The notes: generated by a model from the sequence alone, not told the origin. A stretch of DNA of 64,000 nt from Marinifilum caeruleilacunae (GCF_013141825.1 NZ_RZNH01000022.1:21450-85449); one strand, 5' to 3'. Positions 1 to 8,890 are shown, numbered from the stretch's first letter. A program made the numbers and translations.

Positions 1-2
1 AA

Positions 3-1445
3 AAGTGGGCTGATAGTCCGTTTAGCTTGAATGCCAGTTTGCGTCATTCGCAAAATAGTCGCGATACTACCATTGCACTTACCTTGCCAAGTATGTCGCT
101 AAATATGACCCAGATTTATCCGTTCAGAAAGAAAGGGAAAAGTACAAATCTACGTTGGTACGATAAGGTGGGTGTGAGTTATTCTTCGAAATTGGAGAAT
201 AGAATCAATACCAAGGAGAGTGAGTTGATGAACTCTTCTCTGCAAAAGGATTGGCAAAATGGATATCAGCATAGCATTCCAATTACAACCAATTTTAAGC
301 TAACGAAGGATTTAACGCTTTCTCCAACTTTGAATTATCAGGGTGTTTTGTACTCAAGATCGATACGCAAATCGTGGGATCCTGAAGCTGATGGAGGAGA
401 TGGTGACGTTAAAGTTGATACCATTCAAGGATTTAGATATGCGCACAATTACTCGACTAGTGCATCTTTATCATTAAGTCCTAAGATTTATGGTATGTAT
501 ACTTTTAAAGAAACATCAAAGGTAGCTGCCATTCGTCACGTAATGACCCCAACTATTAGCGTAAGCTATACTCCTGAAATTGGTGTGCCAAGAGAAAAAT
601 ATTACAAAACTTACATTGACGAGAATACCGGCTTAGAAAAGGAGTATTCGATTTTTGAAGGTAGTTTGTATGGGACTCCATCTGGAGCACAAGAAGCGGG
701 TAGTGTGAGCTTAAGTTTGGATAATAATATTGAGGCTAAAGTTCGTACGGCAAATGATACAACTGGCCTGGAAGATTTGAAAAAGGTAAAAATTCTGGAG
801 AGTTTGAAATTTTCGACTTCCTATAACATGTTTGCAGATTCGTTGAAATGGTCTCCGGTTAGAATGACTGGTAGAACCAAAATCTTTAATAAAAAATTAG
901 ATTTGAATTTTAATGGAACTCTTGATCCTTACAAGCTAAATGCCAACGGAACAAATAAAATTGATGAGTTTGGACCACGTTTAACACAAGCTTCTATCGA
1001 TGTTGGTTTTAGTTTATCCTCTAAAGATTTAAATCCAAATACCAAAAGTGGAAGTGGGGAAAACGATGAAGATCAACCAGAAAAATGGCGCGATCCTCGC
1101 TACGTGGACTTTGATATACCCTGGTCGTTCTCAATTGACTACGGCTGGACTTATTCAAAGCCTAGAAACAGAAAAACAATTAATCAGAATATGGGTGTTA
1201 GCGGACAGTTTAGCCTTACACCAAAATGGAAGGTGAGCTTTTCTTCGGGCTATGATTTTACCGATGGGGAAGTAACGGCAACTCAATTTACCATTACAAG
1301 AGACTTGCATTGTTGGAAGATGTCTTTCAATACCATTCCTTTTGGAACCTATCAGTCCTACAATTTCATGATTAATGTGGATTCTTCAATTCTACAAGAT
1401 TTAAAATACGAGAAGAAACAAGCTTGGCAGGATATTCAATTCTAA
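3..1445 (+). CDS. lptD: LptD-like outer membrane protein, C-terminal part (partial)
   Basis: The reading frame is open to the left edge, so this is the C-terminal half of a longer protein; the TTG at position 27 is an internal leucine, not a start. The visible 480 residues alternate polar and hydrophobic residues and are rich in aromatic residues, as in an outer membrane beta barrel, with repeated strand-like stretches such as SLSLSPKIYGMYTF and a strand-rich end. The composition and the early segment around PSMSLNMTQIYPF match the Bacteroidota putative LPS-assembly protein LptD/OstA family, which places lipopolysaccharide in the outer leaflet. No stop or frameshift interrupts it. A hairpin with a run of eight T follows directly. 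Family assignment is from pattern memory; another large barrel family is possible. Confidence 0.72.
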   Translation, partial: KWADSPFSLNASLRHSQNSRDTTIALTLPSMSLNMTQIYPFRKKGKSTNLRWYDKVGVSYSSKLENRINTKESELMNSSLQKDWQNGYQHSIPITTNFKLTKDLTLSPTLNYQGVLYSRSIRKSWDPEADGGDGDVKVDTIQGFRYAHNYSTSASLSLSPKIYGMYTFKETSKVAAIRHVMTPTISVSYTPEIGVPREKYYKTYIDENTGLEKEYSIFEGSLYGTPSGAQEAGSVSLSLDNNIEAKVRTANDTTGLEDLKKVKILESLKFSTSYNMFADSLKWSPVRMTGRTKIFNKKLDLNFNGTLDPYKLNANGTNKIDEFGPRLTQASIDVGFSLSSKDLNPNTKSGSGENDEDQPEKWRDPRYVDFDIPWSFSIDYGWTYSKPRNRKTINQNMGVSGQFSLTPKWKVSFSSGYDFTDGEVTATQFTITRDLHCWKMSFNTIPFGTYQSYNFMINVDSSILQDLKYEKKQAWQDIQF

Positions 1446-1470
1446 GAAGCTTAAAGATAAAATATCAAGA

Positions 1471-1499
1471 GAGTTGCATAAAGTGCAGCTCTTTTTTTT
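1471..1499 (+). terminator. Rho-independent terminator after the LptD-like gene
   Basis: An 8-bp stem (GAGTTGCA with TGCAGCTC, one G:U pair) is followed by eight T. It lies 26 bases after the stop codon and just before the convergent glutamine amidotransferase gene. Confidence 0.85.
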
Positions 1500-1509
1500 G
1501 CGAAAATAT

Positions 1510-2076
1510 TTAGCCCGAAATCCAGTTTTTAAGCATTAGGTTTCCATTTTCAGTCATAATCGATTCGGGATGAAACTGTACGCCACAAAGGTCCAGCTCT
1601 TTGTGACGAATGGACATGATTACATCCTCTTCATCGGTGGAGGTAATGAGCAGCGAATTGGGAAAGTTTTTTCTTGAAACTGCCCAGGAATGATATCTGC
1701 CCGACAGAAAACGCTCAGAAATGTTCTTGAACAAAACTTCTGAAGACTCCACAATTAGTGTTGTTTTCGGCACACCATGTACGATATCAGGAAGGTTAAA
1801 GATTTTGGCACCATAATACTCGGCAATGTATTGCATGCCCAAACAAACGCCTAGAATAGCTTTTTTGCCTGCATATCGATTTAGAATTTCGCCCATTACC
1901 TTGACCTCTGATGGTAGACCAGGTCCTGGAGAAAAAATAATTTTGTCGCAAGTTTTCAATTCTTCCCAATCAAGTTTATCGTTTCGCATTACAATGCACT
2001 CATCGCAATACTGCTCAACAATGTGCGAAAGGTTATAGGTGAAAGAATCGTAATTATCTATAATAGCTATTCTCAT
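1510..2076 (-). CDS. Anthranilate/aminodeoxychorismate synthase component II (class I glutamine amidotransferase)
   Basis: This 188-residue protein is a single class I glutamine amidotransferase domain. It releases ammonia from glutamine for a chorismate-using partner, in tryptophan or p-aminobenzoate (folate) synthesis. The start has the family pattern DNYDSFTYN at residues 7-15, the oxyanion region SPGPG at 49-53, the nucleophile Cys78 in GVCLGMQ, and the His169/Glu171 pair in FHPES. Length is normal for TrpG/PabA. No trpE, pabB or other tryptophan gene is adjacent, so the two roles cannot be separated from context; an isolated gene favours PabA or a dual-use subunit. It is divergent from ridA, with only 72 bases between the starts. 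Confidence 0.9.
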   Translation of the reverse strand: MRIAIIDNYDSFTYNLSHIVEQYCDECIVMRNDKLDWEELKTCDKIIFSPGPGLPSEVKVMGEILNRYAGKKAILGVCLGMQYIAEYYGAKIFNLPDIVHGVPKTTLIVESSEVLFKNISERFLSGRYHSWAVSRKNFPNSLLITSTDEEDVIMSIRHKELDLCGVQFHPESIMTENGNLMLKNWISG

Positions 2077-2092
2077 TAATGCATTTTTCTTT

Positions 2093-2100
2093 TAACTTTG
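2093..2100 (+). promoter_or_regulatory. Probable -7 promoter element of ridA
   Basis: TAACTTTG matches the Bacteroidota -7 consensus TAnnTTTG exactly and is followed by CAGCC, 49 bases before the ridA start codon. No clear -33 box was seen. Confidence 0.6.
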
Positions 2101-2148
2101 CAGCCGCAAAATAAACGAATTTTTAACAAATACTAATTATTAACTCAA

Positions 2149-2526
2149 ATGAAAAAGTGCATTAATTCAGAAAAAGCGCCAAAGGCTATCGGACCATACA
2201 GCCAGGCAGTAGAAGCAAACGGAACATTATACATTTCAGGTCAGCTTCCTGTTGACGTAACTACCGGTAAATTTGTTGAAGGTGGTGTAAAGGAGCAAAC
2301 TGAACAGGTAATGAAAAACATTGGCTACATTTTGGAAGAAGCTGGTTATAGCTTTAAAGATGTGGTAAAATCGACTTGTTTGTTGAGCGATATCTCAAAT
2401 TTTGCTGTAATGAACGAAGTATATGGTGAATATTACAAAGAAGATTGTCCTGCTCGTGCTGCATTTGCTGTTAAGGACCTTCCACTTGGAGCTTTGGTAG
2501 AAATTGAAACAATTGCTGTAAAGTAA
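2149..2526 (+). CDS. ridA: RidA family reactive intermediate deaminase
   Basis: At 125 residues this has the full length of the RidA/YjgF/UK114 family, which hydrolyses reactive enamine/imine intermediates released by PLP enzymes such as threonine dehydratase. Family features visible are AIGPYSQAV near residues 13-21, YISGQLP near 28-34, and the C-terminal segment with Arg103 in CPARAAF and Glu118 in LVEIE, the residues that bind and activate the substrate in characterised members. The cytoplasmic product is probably a trimer (family knowledge). It has its own promoter and a following terminator, so it is probably monocistronic. Confidence 0.95.
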   Translation: MKKCINSEKAPKAIGPYSQAVEANGTLYISGQLPVDVTTGKFVEGGVKEQTEQVMKNIGYILEEAGYSFKDVVKSTCLLSDISNFAVMNEVYGEYYKEDCPARAAFAVKDLPLGALVEIETIAVK

Positions 2527-2549
2527 TTCAAGAAACCAGGATATAAGAT

Positions 2550-2587
2550 AAGGCTGTTAATCTGTGATTGACAGCCTTTTTATTTTA
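2550..2587. terminator. Terminator between ridA and the convergent EEP-family gene
   Basis: AAGGCTGT pairs with ACAGCCTT around a 13-base loop, followed by TTTATTTT on the + strand. It begins 24 bases after the ridA stop and overlaps the end of the convergent gene, so it may serve both directions. Confidence 0.75.
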
Positions 2588-3532
2588 ATCCAATGCCACA
2601 TATACAGGTAAATGATCGGATGCTCCTCCATGATAGGTATGGTAGGTATAGGTTCGATTTGGTTTGTAAATGCCTGCCTGCTGATCGAAATACAGCAAGC
2701 TTCTGTCGCCGTGAATGGTGAGGCGTGGAGCTGAAATGCGGATGCCTTTCCCTGTAAGCAATCCTTTGCTGATGATAATTTGATCGAACATGAGCCAGTG
2801 TTTTTTCGCGAACAAACTACCCATTTTCTTTTGATAGGGAATGGCAGCAAGGTTATAAAACTGCTGCTCGGTAATGTTTTTATGGGCTTTTGCCTGCAAA
2901 TGCTTACTGATGGATTTGCTCACCGGTAAATCGTTAAAATCGCCCATAATCAGAATTTTGGCTTCTTTATCCTGATTTAATATCTGCTTGGCTTTATTGT
3001 GAAGGCACTCTGCAGCCGCCACTCTTTTTGGATTTGATGCCATAATTCCTTCTCCTCTCGAAGGCCAGTGATTCACAAAAAAATGCACGTTGTCCTGTTT
3101 TATTTTGGCTTTCACATAAAGAATATCTCGGGTTGCGAAATGAGAATTTCCGTTGATTCTAACAGGAATTTTTTCGGATTCCAAAATCTGCACCAGGTTT
3201 TGATTGTAAAGTAGGGCAACATCAATTCCTCTTCTGTCAGGACTATCGAAATGCACATATTTGTATTCCCCTTTAAATGCCGGCTGATAGATTAAATCTT
3301 TCAGTACGGTTGAGTTCTCAATTTCGGCAACTCCAATAACGATGGGCAGTTTTTCGGGCTGTATAGATTCAATAGCGGCAGTAATTCCTTCCACTTTTCC
3401 CAGGTATCGGTTTTCGGTCCAATGGTTACTTCCATGGGGAAGGTAATCATTGTCATTCTTATGAGGATCATCCTTAGTGTCGAAAAAGTTTTCGAGATTG
3501 TAAAAGGCAATTATTTCTTTTGGCTCTTGCAT
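2585..3532 (-). CDS. Endonuclease/exonuclease/phosphatase (EEP) family protein
   Basis: This 315-residue protein has no signal peptide and carries the EEP-fold landmarks in order: FYNLENFFDT near the N-terminus (metal-binding Asn and Glu region), a central NHWPSR block with the catalytic-type His, MGDFND near residue 200 (Asp and Asn of the active site), and a terminal GGASDHLPV containing the DH pair. These are the usual Mg2+-dependent phosphodiesterase residues. Substrate cannot be told from sequence: members cut DNA, RNA or phospholipid/phosphoester substrates. It lies 14 bases downstream of a small membrane protein gene on the same strand and may be co-transcribed with it. Confidence 0.88.
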   Translation of the reverse strand: MQEPKEIIAFYNLENFFDTKDDPHKNDNDYLPHGSNHWTENRYLGKVEGITAAIESIQPEKLPIVIGVAEIENSTVLKDLIYQPAFKGEYKYVHFDSPDRRGIDVALLYNQNLVQILESEKIPVRINGNSHFATRDILYVKAKIKQDNVHFFVNHWPSRGEGIMASNPKRVAAAECLHNKAKQILNQDKEAKILIMGDFNDLPVSKSISKHLQAKAHKNITEQQFYNLAAIPYQKKMGSLFAKKHWLMFDQIIISKGLLTGKGIRISAPRLTIHGDRSLLYFDQQAGIYKPNRTYTYHTYHGGASDHLPVYVALD

Positions 3533-3546
3533 ATTTTTTAAATCAT

Positions 3547-3786
3547 TTACGAAGCGTACCTTTTTTCATTTTTTAGAAATTCTCTTGTGCGATTTCGTTT
3601 GCTTAAGTAATAGATTACAGGACCAATAATTGGTGGAAACAAAGCTAAAAATAGTCTAAAAATACCATTTTTGCCATTTCGATTTTTAATTGCATCCATA
3701 AAAGTAAGTAAGTGCAGTAGTATCAAGGGAATTGTATATAATATTTCCATATTAGATCTGTTTTTTAGGCCCTCGAATATAAGCAT
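3547..3786 (-). CDS. Small membrane protein with a PLDc_N-like segment
   Basis: A 79-residue protein with two hydrophobic segments: one near the N-terminus (ILYTIPLILLHLLTF) and one around FRLFLALFPPIIGPVIYYL, ending in a basic tail. The second helix with its Pro-Pro and Gly-Pro followed by IYY resembles the PLDc_N domain that precedes cardiolipin synthase catalytic domains and also occurs alone in small proteins of unknown role. An internal ATG at 3750 would give a 67-residue form that starts right at the first helix and may be the true start. It is upstream of the EEP-family gene in the same direction. Confidence 0.6.
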   Translation of the reverse strand: MLIFEGLKNRSNMEILYTIPLILLHLLTFMDAIKNRNGKNGIFRLFLALFPPIIGPVIYYLSKRNRTREFLKNEKRYAS

Positions 3787-4190
3787 AATTTGATTTAAAG
3801 ATTGGCTGGTAAAGTAACTCTTATGTTGGAATAGATGGGTGGCTGAATGAGATGTAAATTTTTGTTTTTAAAAAATTAAACAGGAGAGATTATTTTGGAA
3901 GGTTGTAACGGGCACAAGATCAGTCGAAAAGAGTTTATACAGGAAGGACTGTAATGATAAGCTTATTAGAATAGTAAAGCTTTAATTTAAAGTGGGTGTT
4001 AATAATTTTTTAATTCATGTGAACATTATTTTAAATTATTATTTGCACATAATATTAAAAAGGGGTAGTTTTAATGTGTTGTTAAAATTAGCTAACAATA
4101 CTTATTAAACGAGACATAAATCATCACTATAATTTATAAAAGAAGCTCTGATTAGTATTTAATTCATGGTTGATTGAGTACTAAATTAAA
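3787..4190. other. Gene-free AT-rich intergenic stretch
   Basis: About 400 bases with no convincing coding frame on either strand. It contains a short inverted repeat, TTGTTA and TAACAA separated by 8 bases, near 4078-4097. It lies between the start of the small membrane protein gene and two terminators of the next gene. No RNA gene was recognised. Confidence 0.5.
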
Positions 4191-4216
4191 CCCCGAACTG
4201 GTAATTCGGGGTTTTT
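4191..4216 (+). terminator. Hairpin terminator, + strand
   Basis: CCCCGAA pairs with TTCGGGG around a 7-base loop and is followed by TTTTT. No + strand gene ends within 1.6 kb upstream, so it may mark an unrecognised small transcript or act as a second terminator for the - strand gene. Confidence 0.6.
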
Positions 4217-4220
4217 CTTT

Positions 4221-4254
4221 CTAAAAAATCCTCAAGCAGGAATGATTGAGGATT
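4221..4254 (-). terminator. Rho-independent terminator of the LolA-like gene
   Basis: Read on the - strand, AATCCTCAA pairs with TTGAGGATT around a 10-base loop and is followed by TTTTTT. It begins 20 bases after the stop of the gene at 4274-5479. Confidence 0.85.
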
Positions 4255-4273
4255 TTCAAAGGTTCATCCGTAG

Positions 4274-5479
4274 CTATTTTTTCGATAGATTTTCGTTGGT
4301 TTTTCTGGTGTAGGTTAATCTTGCCTGTGGAATCCAGTTTTTGCCTTCATCGTTCGAAATTTTATTTTCTACAGTAAACTGATTCTCATCAATTTTTGTG
4401 TATATGAACTGACGACAGGTTCTGTTTGCATTTTTGTTTTCAGAATAGCTTATATGGGTGTCTTCCATGATTAGGGTATTTTCATTTAAATCTCCCTGGA
4501 ACATGTCAAAAGTTGAGGTAAAATCGTTGAAAGCTGCAATTCTGTATTTCTTACTTGTTGCATCGTATGTGAAATTAATGCTAAGGGTATTTGGAAAATA
4601 GTTTTCGTAGCTAATTTTCTCTTGCAATAAATTGGTTGATGCAAATTGAATACATGACTCTGTAGTTCCCCTTTCCTGATAGGTTCCTTGTCTTCCTACA
4701 AATTCCAGTTTTACATTCCAATCGCCTTGCATAAAGCTTAATTTTGATATTTCTTTACGCTTGGGCATTGCAAATAATGACTTATCAACTTTAGGATTAA
4801 TTTCTACATTTTCAATTTGTGTAATTCGATCGCGTTGCCAGAATATGCGCTCAACAAAGAATGGCAGGATAATACCGTCTACATTTCTAAAATCATCGAA
4901 ATACATTTCGGCTGGCGCTGGTCGTGCAAAATCAACCCAGGAAGCTTCACATTTATATTCCAAATAGGTTTTGGCATCCAAAAACCATTTTTCTGATTTT
5001 CCATCATTTCGAGTGAGTTTCAGAACATACATTTCACTTCCATCTACATTTTCTTTTCCAACGAATTCAACTTGATGTCCTTTTTCCTTATAGTTTAAAA
5101 AAGGAGTAAAAAATTCGGCCTTTTGCTTAAATACATTGGTTTCGATGGTATTTATGTTTCTGGCAAAATCTATCTCCTGCCAGGGATCAATTGTCCAGCC
5201 ACACTTTCCGTTAAAACCTTCGAAAACATGCTGTTCTCCAAGATATAAATCGGAATAGTAGGCACCACATTTGGTTTTGTAGGTAGTAAAATCTTTTTCG
5301 AGGCTAAACGCGGTAAACCTTCCGGTAATTTTTAGCGCATTCACCTGTTCCCATTTTTCTGCTCCTCCATGTGCTTTAATGTGTTTTGCAATAATCTCAT
5401 CAGCGGTTTGAGCTGAGAGAAATGAAGGCGTTAAAAACAGTGCAAACATCACGAAGGCATGTAGTTTTTTCAGTTTCAT
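4274..5479 (-). CDS. Secreted LolA-like protein with a C-terminal DUF1579-like domain
   Basis: The 401-residue product begins with a signal peptide (MKLKKLHAF... cut after FLSA). Residues about 25-235 resemble the LolA/LppX superfamily found in Bacteroidota outer membrane lipoprotein-sorting proteins: an ADEIIAKHIKAHGG helix followed by antiparallel strands with GNG-like turns, including FEGFNGKCGW and GSEMYVLKLTRNDGKSEKWF. Residues about 240-395 form a second beta-rich domain (GDWNVKLEFVG... FDMFQGDL) resembling DUF1579. Periplasmic location and a lipid- or polymer-binding role are inferred from the fold, not shown. It lies 51 bases downstream of a PQQ-propeller gene in the same direction and is probably co-transcribed with it. 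Distinguishing a true LolA from a look-alike would need structure comparison. Confidence 0.65.
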   Translation of the reverse strand: MKLKKLHAFVMFALFLTPSFLSAQTADEIIAKHIKAHGGAEKWEQVNALKITGRFTAFSLEKDFTTYKTKCGAYYSDLYLGEQHVFEGFNGKCGWTIDPWQEIDFARNINTIETNVFKQKAEFFTPFLNYKEKGHQVEFVGKENVDGSEMYVLKLTRNDGKSEKWFLDAKTYLEYKCEASWVDFARPAPAEMYFDDFRNVDGIILPFFVERIFWQRDRITQIENVEINPKVDKSLFAMPKRKEISKLSFMQGDWNVKLEFVGRQGTYQERGTTESCIQFASTNLLQEKISYENYFPNTLSINFTYDATSKKYRIAAFNDFTSTFDMFQGDLNENTLIMEDTHISYSENKNANRTCRQFIYTKIDENQFTVENKISNDEGKNWIPQARLTYTRKTNENLSKK

Positions 5480-5530
5480 TTTGGGTATGTTTTATTGATT
5501 ATTTTTTTTGATCTAGACTCAATTTCTGAA

Positions 5531-6757
5531 TTATTTTAATTCATAGCAAGCCATTTCTGTTAGATTTCTTAAATAGATTTTACCATTTGCAAATGATGGA
5601 GCTGTCCACGATTTGCCTTCTATGGCTTGTATGCTTCCCAACTCTGTGTAGGCTTCAGGCGTTGCTTTTACCTGTATCAGTTTTCCTTTGTCAGATAAAA
5701 CCATAAGCTGGTCGCCAAGGCGAATTAAACTTCCTTTGCCAAAACCTCGTTTGGTCCATTTTTTCTCACCCGTTTCAACAGAAATACATTGCAATGCTGC
5801 TACATGGAAACCGTATACGTAGCCATTGTGATGAAGTGAAGAGCTGTAGTCATTTTTCATACTTGTTCCACGGCTAATTTCTTTTGCCTTGTTATCATTA
5901 ACTTCCAGAACAATAAATGCAGGGTTTCTAACTGCGGAAATAAAAATTTTATTCCCATCAAAAACTATTGGCATTCCTGTAGGATTGCTCACTGGTGAGT
6001 TGTAGGTCCAAAGAGTATCGCCTGCAGTTGTTAAGGAATAAACTTTTCGTCCGTTGGCAAAAATAATGCACTCTTCTTCGTTAATTTTAGTTACCACAGG
6101 AGAGTTGTAAGTTGCCATACCTTCTCCTTTTTTCCATACCTCTTTACCCGTTTCTTTATCGAAAGCCATAAAAGCTCGAGAATCGGTTCCACCAACCTCA
6201 ACAATCACATTCTTGCCAACCAGAACAGGAGATGAGCTAAATCCCCAACGAGGAATTTTACTTCCATACTCCTTCATAAAATCGATTTGCCACAATGTTT
6301 TGCCATCTTTTTTTGAGTTGGCGGTAAGTTTGCCGTAACTACTAAGACTGTAAATGTTATTTTCTCCAATTGCGGGTGTTGACCTTGGTCCATCGCCAAA
6401 GGTATCGAAGAACATTTTATCCACTTTTGTTCTCCAGATTTCATCACCTGTTTTGGCATCAAACGCTGCAATAAATTCATTTCCAGTTATGCTATCTTGC
6501 CTTTCGCTGATCATGGTGTAGATGTTGCCTCCTGCAATGGTTAATTCAGAAAAGCCATCGCCAAGCTTTTTTTTCCAAATGAGTTTTGGGGTTTTTTCAT
6601 TGAAGCTGGTCAGTTGAACATTGTCTGCTGATCCGCTTCTGTTTACTCCTCTAAACTGATTCCACTCCTGATTAGGTGTTTCTTGAGCATGTGCAAAATT
6701 TATAATGGATGATACCATCAGTGCACAAATTGTTACAAATAGGTTTGTCTTTTTCAT
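5531..6757 (-). CDS. Secreted PQQ-like beta-propeller protein (BamB-like)
   Basis: The 408-residue product has a signal peptide (ends FAHAQ) followed by WNQFRGVNRSG, typical of Bacteroidota outer-membrane-assembly-like PQQ-propeller proteins. Repeats of the tryptophan-docking type are spaced along the chain: FDAKTGDEIWRTKV, SKKDGKTLWQIDF, FDKETGKEVWKKGE, TTAGDTLWTYNS and SVETGEKKWTKRG, giving a six- to eight-bladed propeller. No residues for quinone binding or catalysis are evident, so a scaffold or binding role in the periplasm is more likely than PQQ dehydrogenase activity. It is the promoter-proximal gene of a pair with the LolA-like gene, which could point to an envelope role (inference). 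Confidence 0.82.
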   Translation of the reverse strand: MKKTNLFVTICALMVSSIINFAHAQETPNQEWNQFRGVNRSGSADNVQLTSFNEKTPKLIWKKKLGDGFSELTIAGGNIYTMISERQDSITGNEFIAAFDAKTGDEIWRTKVDKMFFDTFGDGPRSTPAIGENNIYSLSSYGKLTANSKKDGKTLWQIDFMKEYGSKIPRWGFSSSPVLVGKNVIVEVGGTDSRAFMAFDKETGKEVWKKGEGMATYNSPVVTKINEEECIIFANGRKVYSLTTAGDTLWTYNSPVSNPTGMPIVFDGNKIFISAVRNPAFIVLEVNDNKAKEISRGTSMKNDYSSSLHHNGYVYGFHVAALQCISVETGEKKWTKRGFGKGSLIRLGDQLMVLSDKGKLIQVKATPEAYTELGSIQAIEGKSWTAPSFANGKIYLRNLTEMACYELK

Positions 6758-7159
6758 TATTTTTTGATTTGATATTGGTCTAATTTAGCGATTAGAGATG
6801 TGATAAAAGATTGAAAATCAAAATCATCACTTTGTGATTGTATCAAATACTAAGCCGAAGGATAGAACTAACAAGTTATTAGAGAATTAATGAAAAATGA
6901 GGATGTAGATTTGTGTGTTTATCTGTACGATAATGAACGTTTTATGTACGCAAATGAATCGTTTTTTACTCTTATTTAGAATGGTTTTCTCACCTGGTTT
7001 AATAAGTATTACTCTGATCTGCCTCCATAAGACTGGCTTATTTAAACCGGTTATGAATAGATTGGATGTGTTCCCAAACACTTTGCAACAGCATTTATCT
7101 GTAACATAAATAGTAAACTTTGCAGAAGTTATTAGGATGCTTGATTTCAATTAGACCTT
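6758..7159. other. Divergent intergenic region upstream of the HydS-like cluster
   Basis: About 400 bases between divergent genes. It holds a small inverted repeat ATCAC-TTT-GTGAT near 6825-6837 and, at 7113-7121, TAAACTTTG, a one-base-longer variant of the TAnnTTTG promoter element about 40 bases before the first HydS-like gene. Short overlapping reading frames here on both strands look non-coding. No FNR-like TTGAT-N4-ATCAA site was seen. Confidence 0.4.
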
Positions 7160-8869
7160 ATGGATGTATTAAAACCAGTTTATACGGAACAGAACGATTG
7201 CCAGGATTGCTACAAGTGTATTCGGGAATGTACTTTAAAGGCAATTAAGGTGGTTAACAATTCAGCACAGATACTTCATAACGATTGTATTTATTGCGGT
7301 ACATGTACACAGATTTGCCCTGTGAATGCCAAAAAGGTTCGAGACGATGTGAAACGCGTAAAGAAGATGATTCTTCGCGGAGAAAGAATTGTTGTTTCAG
7401 TTGCCCCTTCCTTTGTAACGGAGTTCCCTAACCTAAAGGATGAGCAATTTATCGCTGCGCTGAAGGAGTTGGGTTTTGCCGAAGTATCAGAAACAGCGCT
7501 TGGAGCGCAGGAGGTATCCAAACAGGTTTCAAGTTATGTTGATCAGGGTGAGAACGGGGTGTACATATCGTCGGCCTGTCCTTCAATTGTAGAGATGATT
7601 TGTAAACACTATCCTGCTTTCAAGGACAATATCACACCATTTTTATCGCCATTACTGACACATGCCAAGTATCTAAAGCAAAAGTTCCCCGATTCGAAGG
7701 TGGTCTTTATTGGTCCTTGTATTGCCAAAAAGGCCGAAAGCGACGAGTTCCCCAACCTGCTTGATGCATCTTTAACTTTTACGGATCTAAAGAACTGGCT
7801 AGAGGAAGAAAATCTTGATCCATACCTGTTTCCCGAAATTCAAGAAAATAACAGCTTTATTCCTGGTAAAGCCGGACGTGGAATTCTTTACCCGATTGAT
7901 GGTGGAATGATAATGGGGATGAAAGAAAACGTAACAGCAACAGATGCTGTATACATGACTTTCTCGGGAATTGGCAATATTAAAAACGTTCTGAGCGATC
8001 TAAATAAATACCGGAAAACCAATAAATTGTTTTTGGAACTTCTGGCTTGCGAAGGTGGTTGTGTAAACGGACCTGGAGCAGAAAAGGAATATTCAACTGC
8101 TATTAAACGATTAGAGGTAATCAACAAACTGGATTCGGAAGAAGCCGTTGTATTAAATACAGATTTTTCCATTCAAAGAGATTTTGATTCTATTTCGCCT
8201 ATTCCAAAGTACGAACATTCCGAAAATAGTATAAAAGAAGCCTTAACCATGATTGGAAAATACTCCGAAAAGGATGAAATCAACTGTGGTGGATGTGGGT
8301 ACAACTCGTGTAGAGAGTTCGCAGAGGCATATTTGGAAGATCGATCTGAACCCAATATGTGTGTATCATACATGAGAAAAATTGCACAGGATAAATCGTC
8401 GGCCTTGCTTCGTAAAATTCCTTCGGGAGTAGTCATTGTCAACGATGAACTTAAAATTATAGAGGCCAATCAGAGTTTTGCAGGAATATTAGGAGAAGAA
8501 ATAGAGGAGGTTTACCAAACCATCCCAGGCTTGGTTGATGCCGATCTGAAAAAAATTATTCCATTCCATAAGTTATTTGCCTCTGCCTTGTCTACTGGTG
8601 TAGATAATTTGGAAAGAGATATCAAACACGGAAATAAAATGCTGCACGTGAGTGTGTTCAGCATTCATAAAAATAAGATTGTAGGTGCCATTGTTCGCGA
8701 CATGTCTCAACCTTATATTCAAAGGGAAGAGGTAGTAAACAGGGCGAAAACGGTAAACAGGAAAAACCTGGAAACGGTGCAGAAAATTGCTTACCTGCTT
8801 GGTGAAAATGCATCGGAGACTGAAGAAATGCTGAATTCGATAGTTGAATTTTATAAACCGGTGGAATAG
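7160..8869 (+). CDS. hydS: Sensory-type [FeFe]-hydrogenase-like protein with PAS domain (HydS, module 1)
   Basis: 569 residues. Two CxxCxxCxxxC [4Fe-4S] motifs lie at Cys14-24 and Cys43-53. The H-cluster domain follows: L1 motif Ser137-Ser138-Ala139-Cys140-Pro, L2 motif GPC with Cys187, and L3 motif with Cys297 and Cys301 (CEGGC-x2-GP). Alanine at 139 stands where catalytic enzymes have the proton-relay cysteine, as described for sensory HydS of Thermotoga. A further Fe-S domain (Cys376, 379, 384, 401) and a C-terminal PAS domain (about 410-525) complete it. There is no kinase domain. This matches group C (sensory) [FeFe] hydrogenases, and the following phosphatase gene suggests the phosphatase-linked subgroup. 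Likely role: cytoplasmic H2 or redox sensing passed to the phosphatase (inference). First gene of a five-gene run. Confidence 0.85.
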   Translation: MDVLKPVYTEQNDCQDCYKCIRECTLKAIKVVNNSAQILHNDCIYCGTCTQICPVNAKKVRDDVKRVKKMILRGERIVVSVAPSFVTEFPNLKDEQFIAALKELGFAEVSETALGAQEVSKQVSSYVDQGENGVYISSACPSIVEMICKHYPAFKDNITPFLSPLLTHAKYLKQKFPDSKVVFIGPCIAKKAESDEFPNLLDASLTFTDLKNWLEEENLDPYLFPEIQENNSFIPGKAGRGILYPIDGGMIMGMKENVTATDAVYMTFSGIGNIKNVLSDLNKYRKTNKLFLELLACEGGCVNGPGAEKEYSTAIKRLEVINKLDSEEAVVLNTDFSIQRDFDSISPIPKYEHSENSIKEALTMIGKYSEKDEINCGGCGYNSCREFAEAYLEDRSEPNMCVSYMRKIAQDKSSALLRKIPSGVVIVNDELKIIEANQSFAGILGEEIEEVYQTIPGLVDADLKKIIPFHKLFASALSTGVDNLERDIKHGNKMLHVSVFSIHKNKIVGAIVRDMSQPYIQREEVVNRAKTVNRKNLETVQKIAYLLGENASETEEMLNSIVEFYKPVE

Positions 8870-8890
8870 AGCCAAATAATCTTGATTAGG

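Noticed and set aside
5531-6757. PQQ-dependent alcohol dehydrogenase
   Set aside because: Too short and without the metal- and PQQ-binding residues; fits BamB-like propellers.
6887-7150. Overlapping short reading frames on both strands upstream of the HydS-like gene
   Set aside because: No recognisable protein pattern; the two frames are antisense to each other in a promoter-type AT-rich region.
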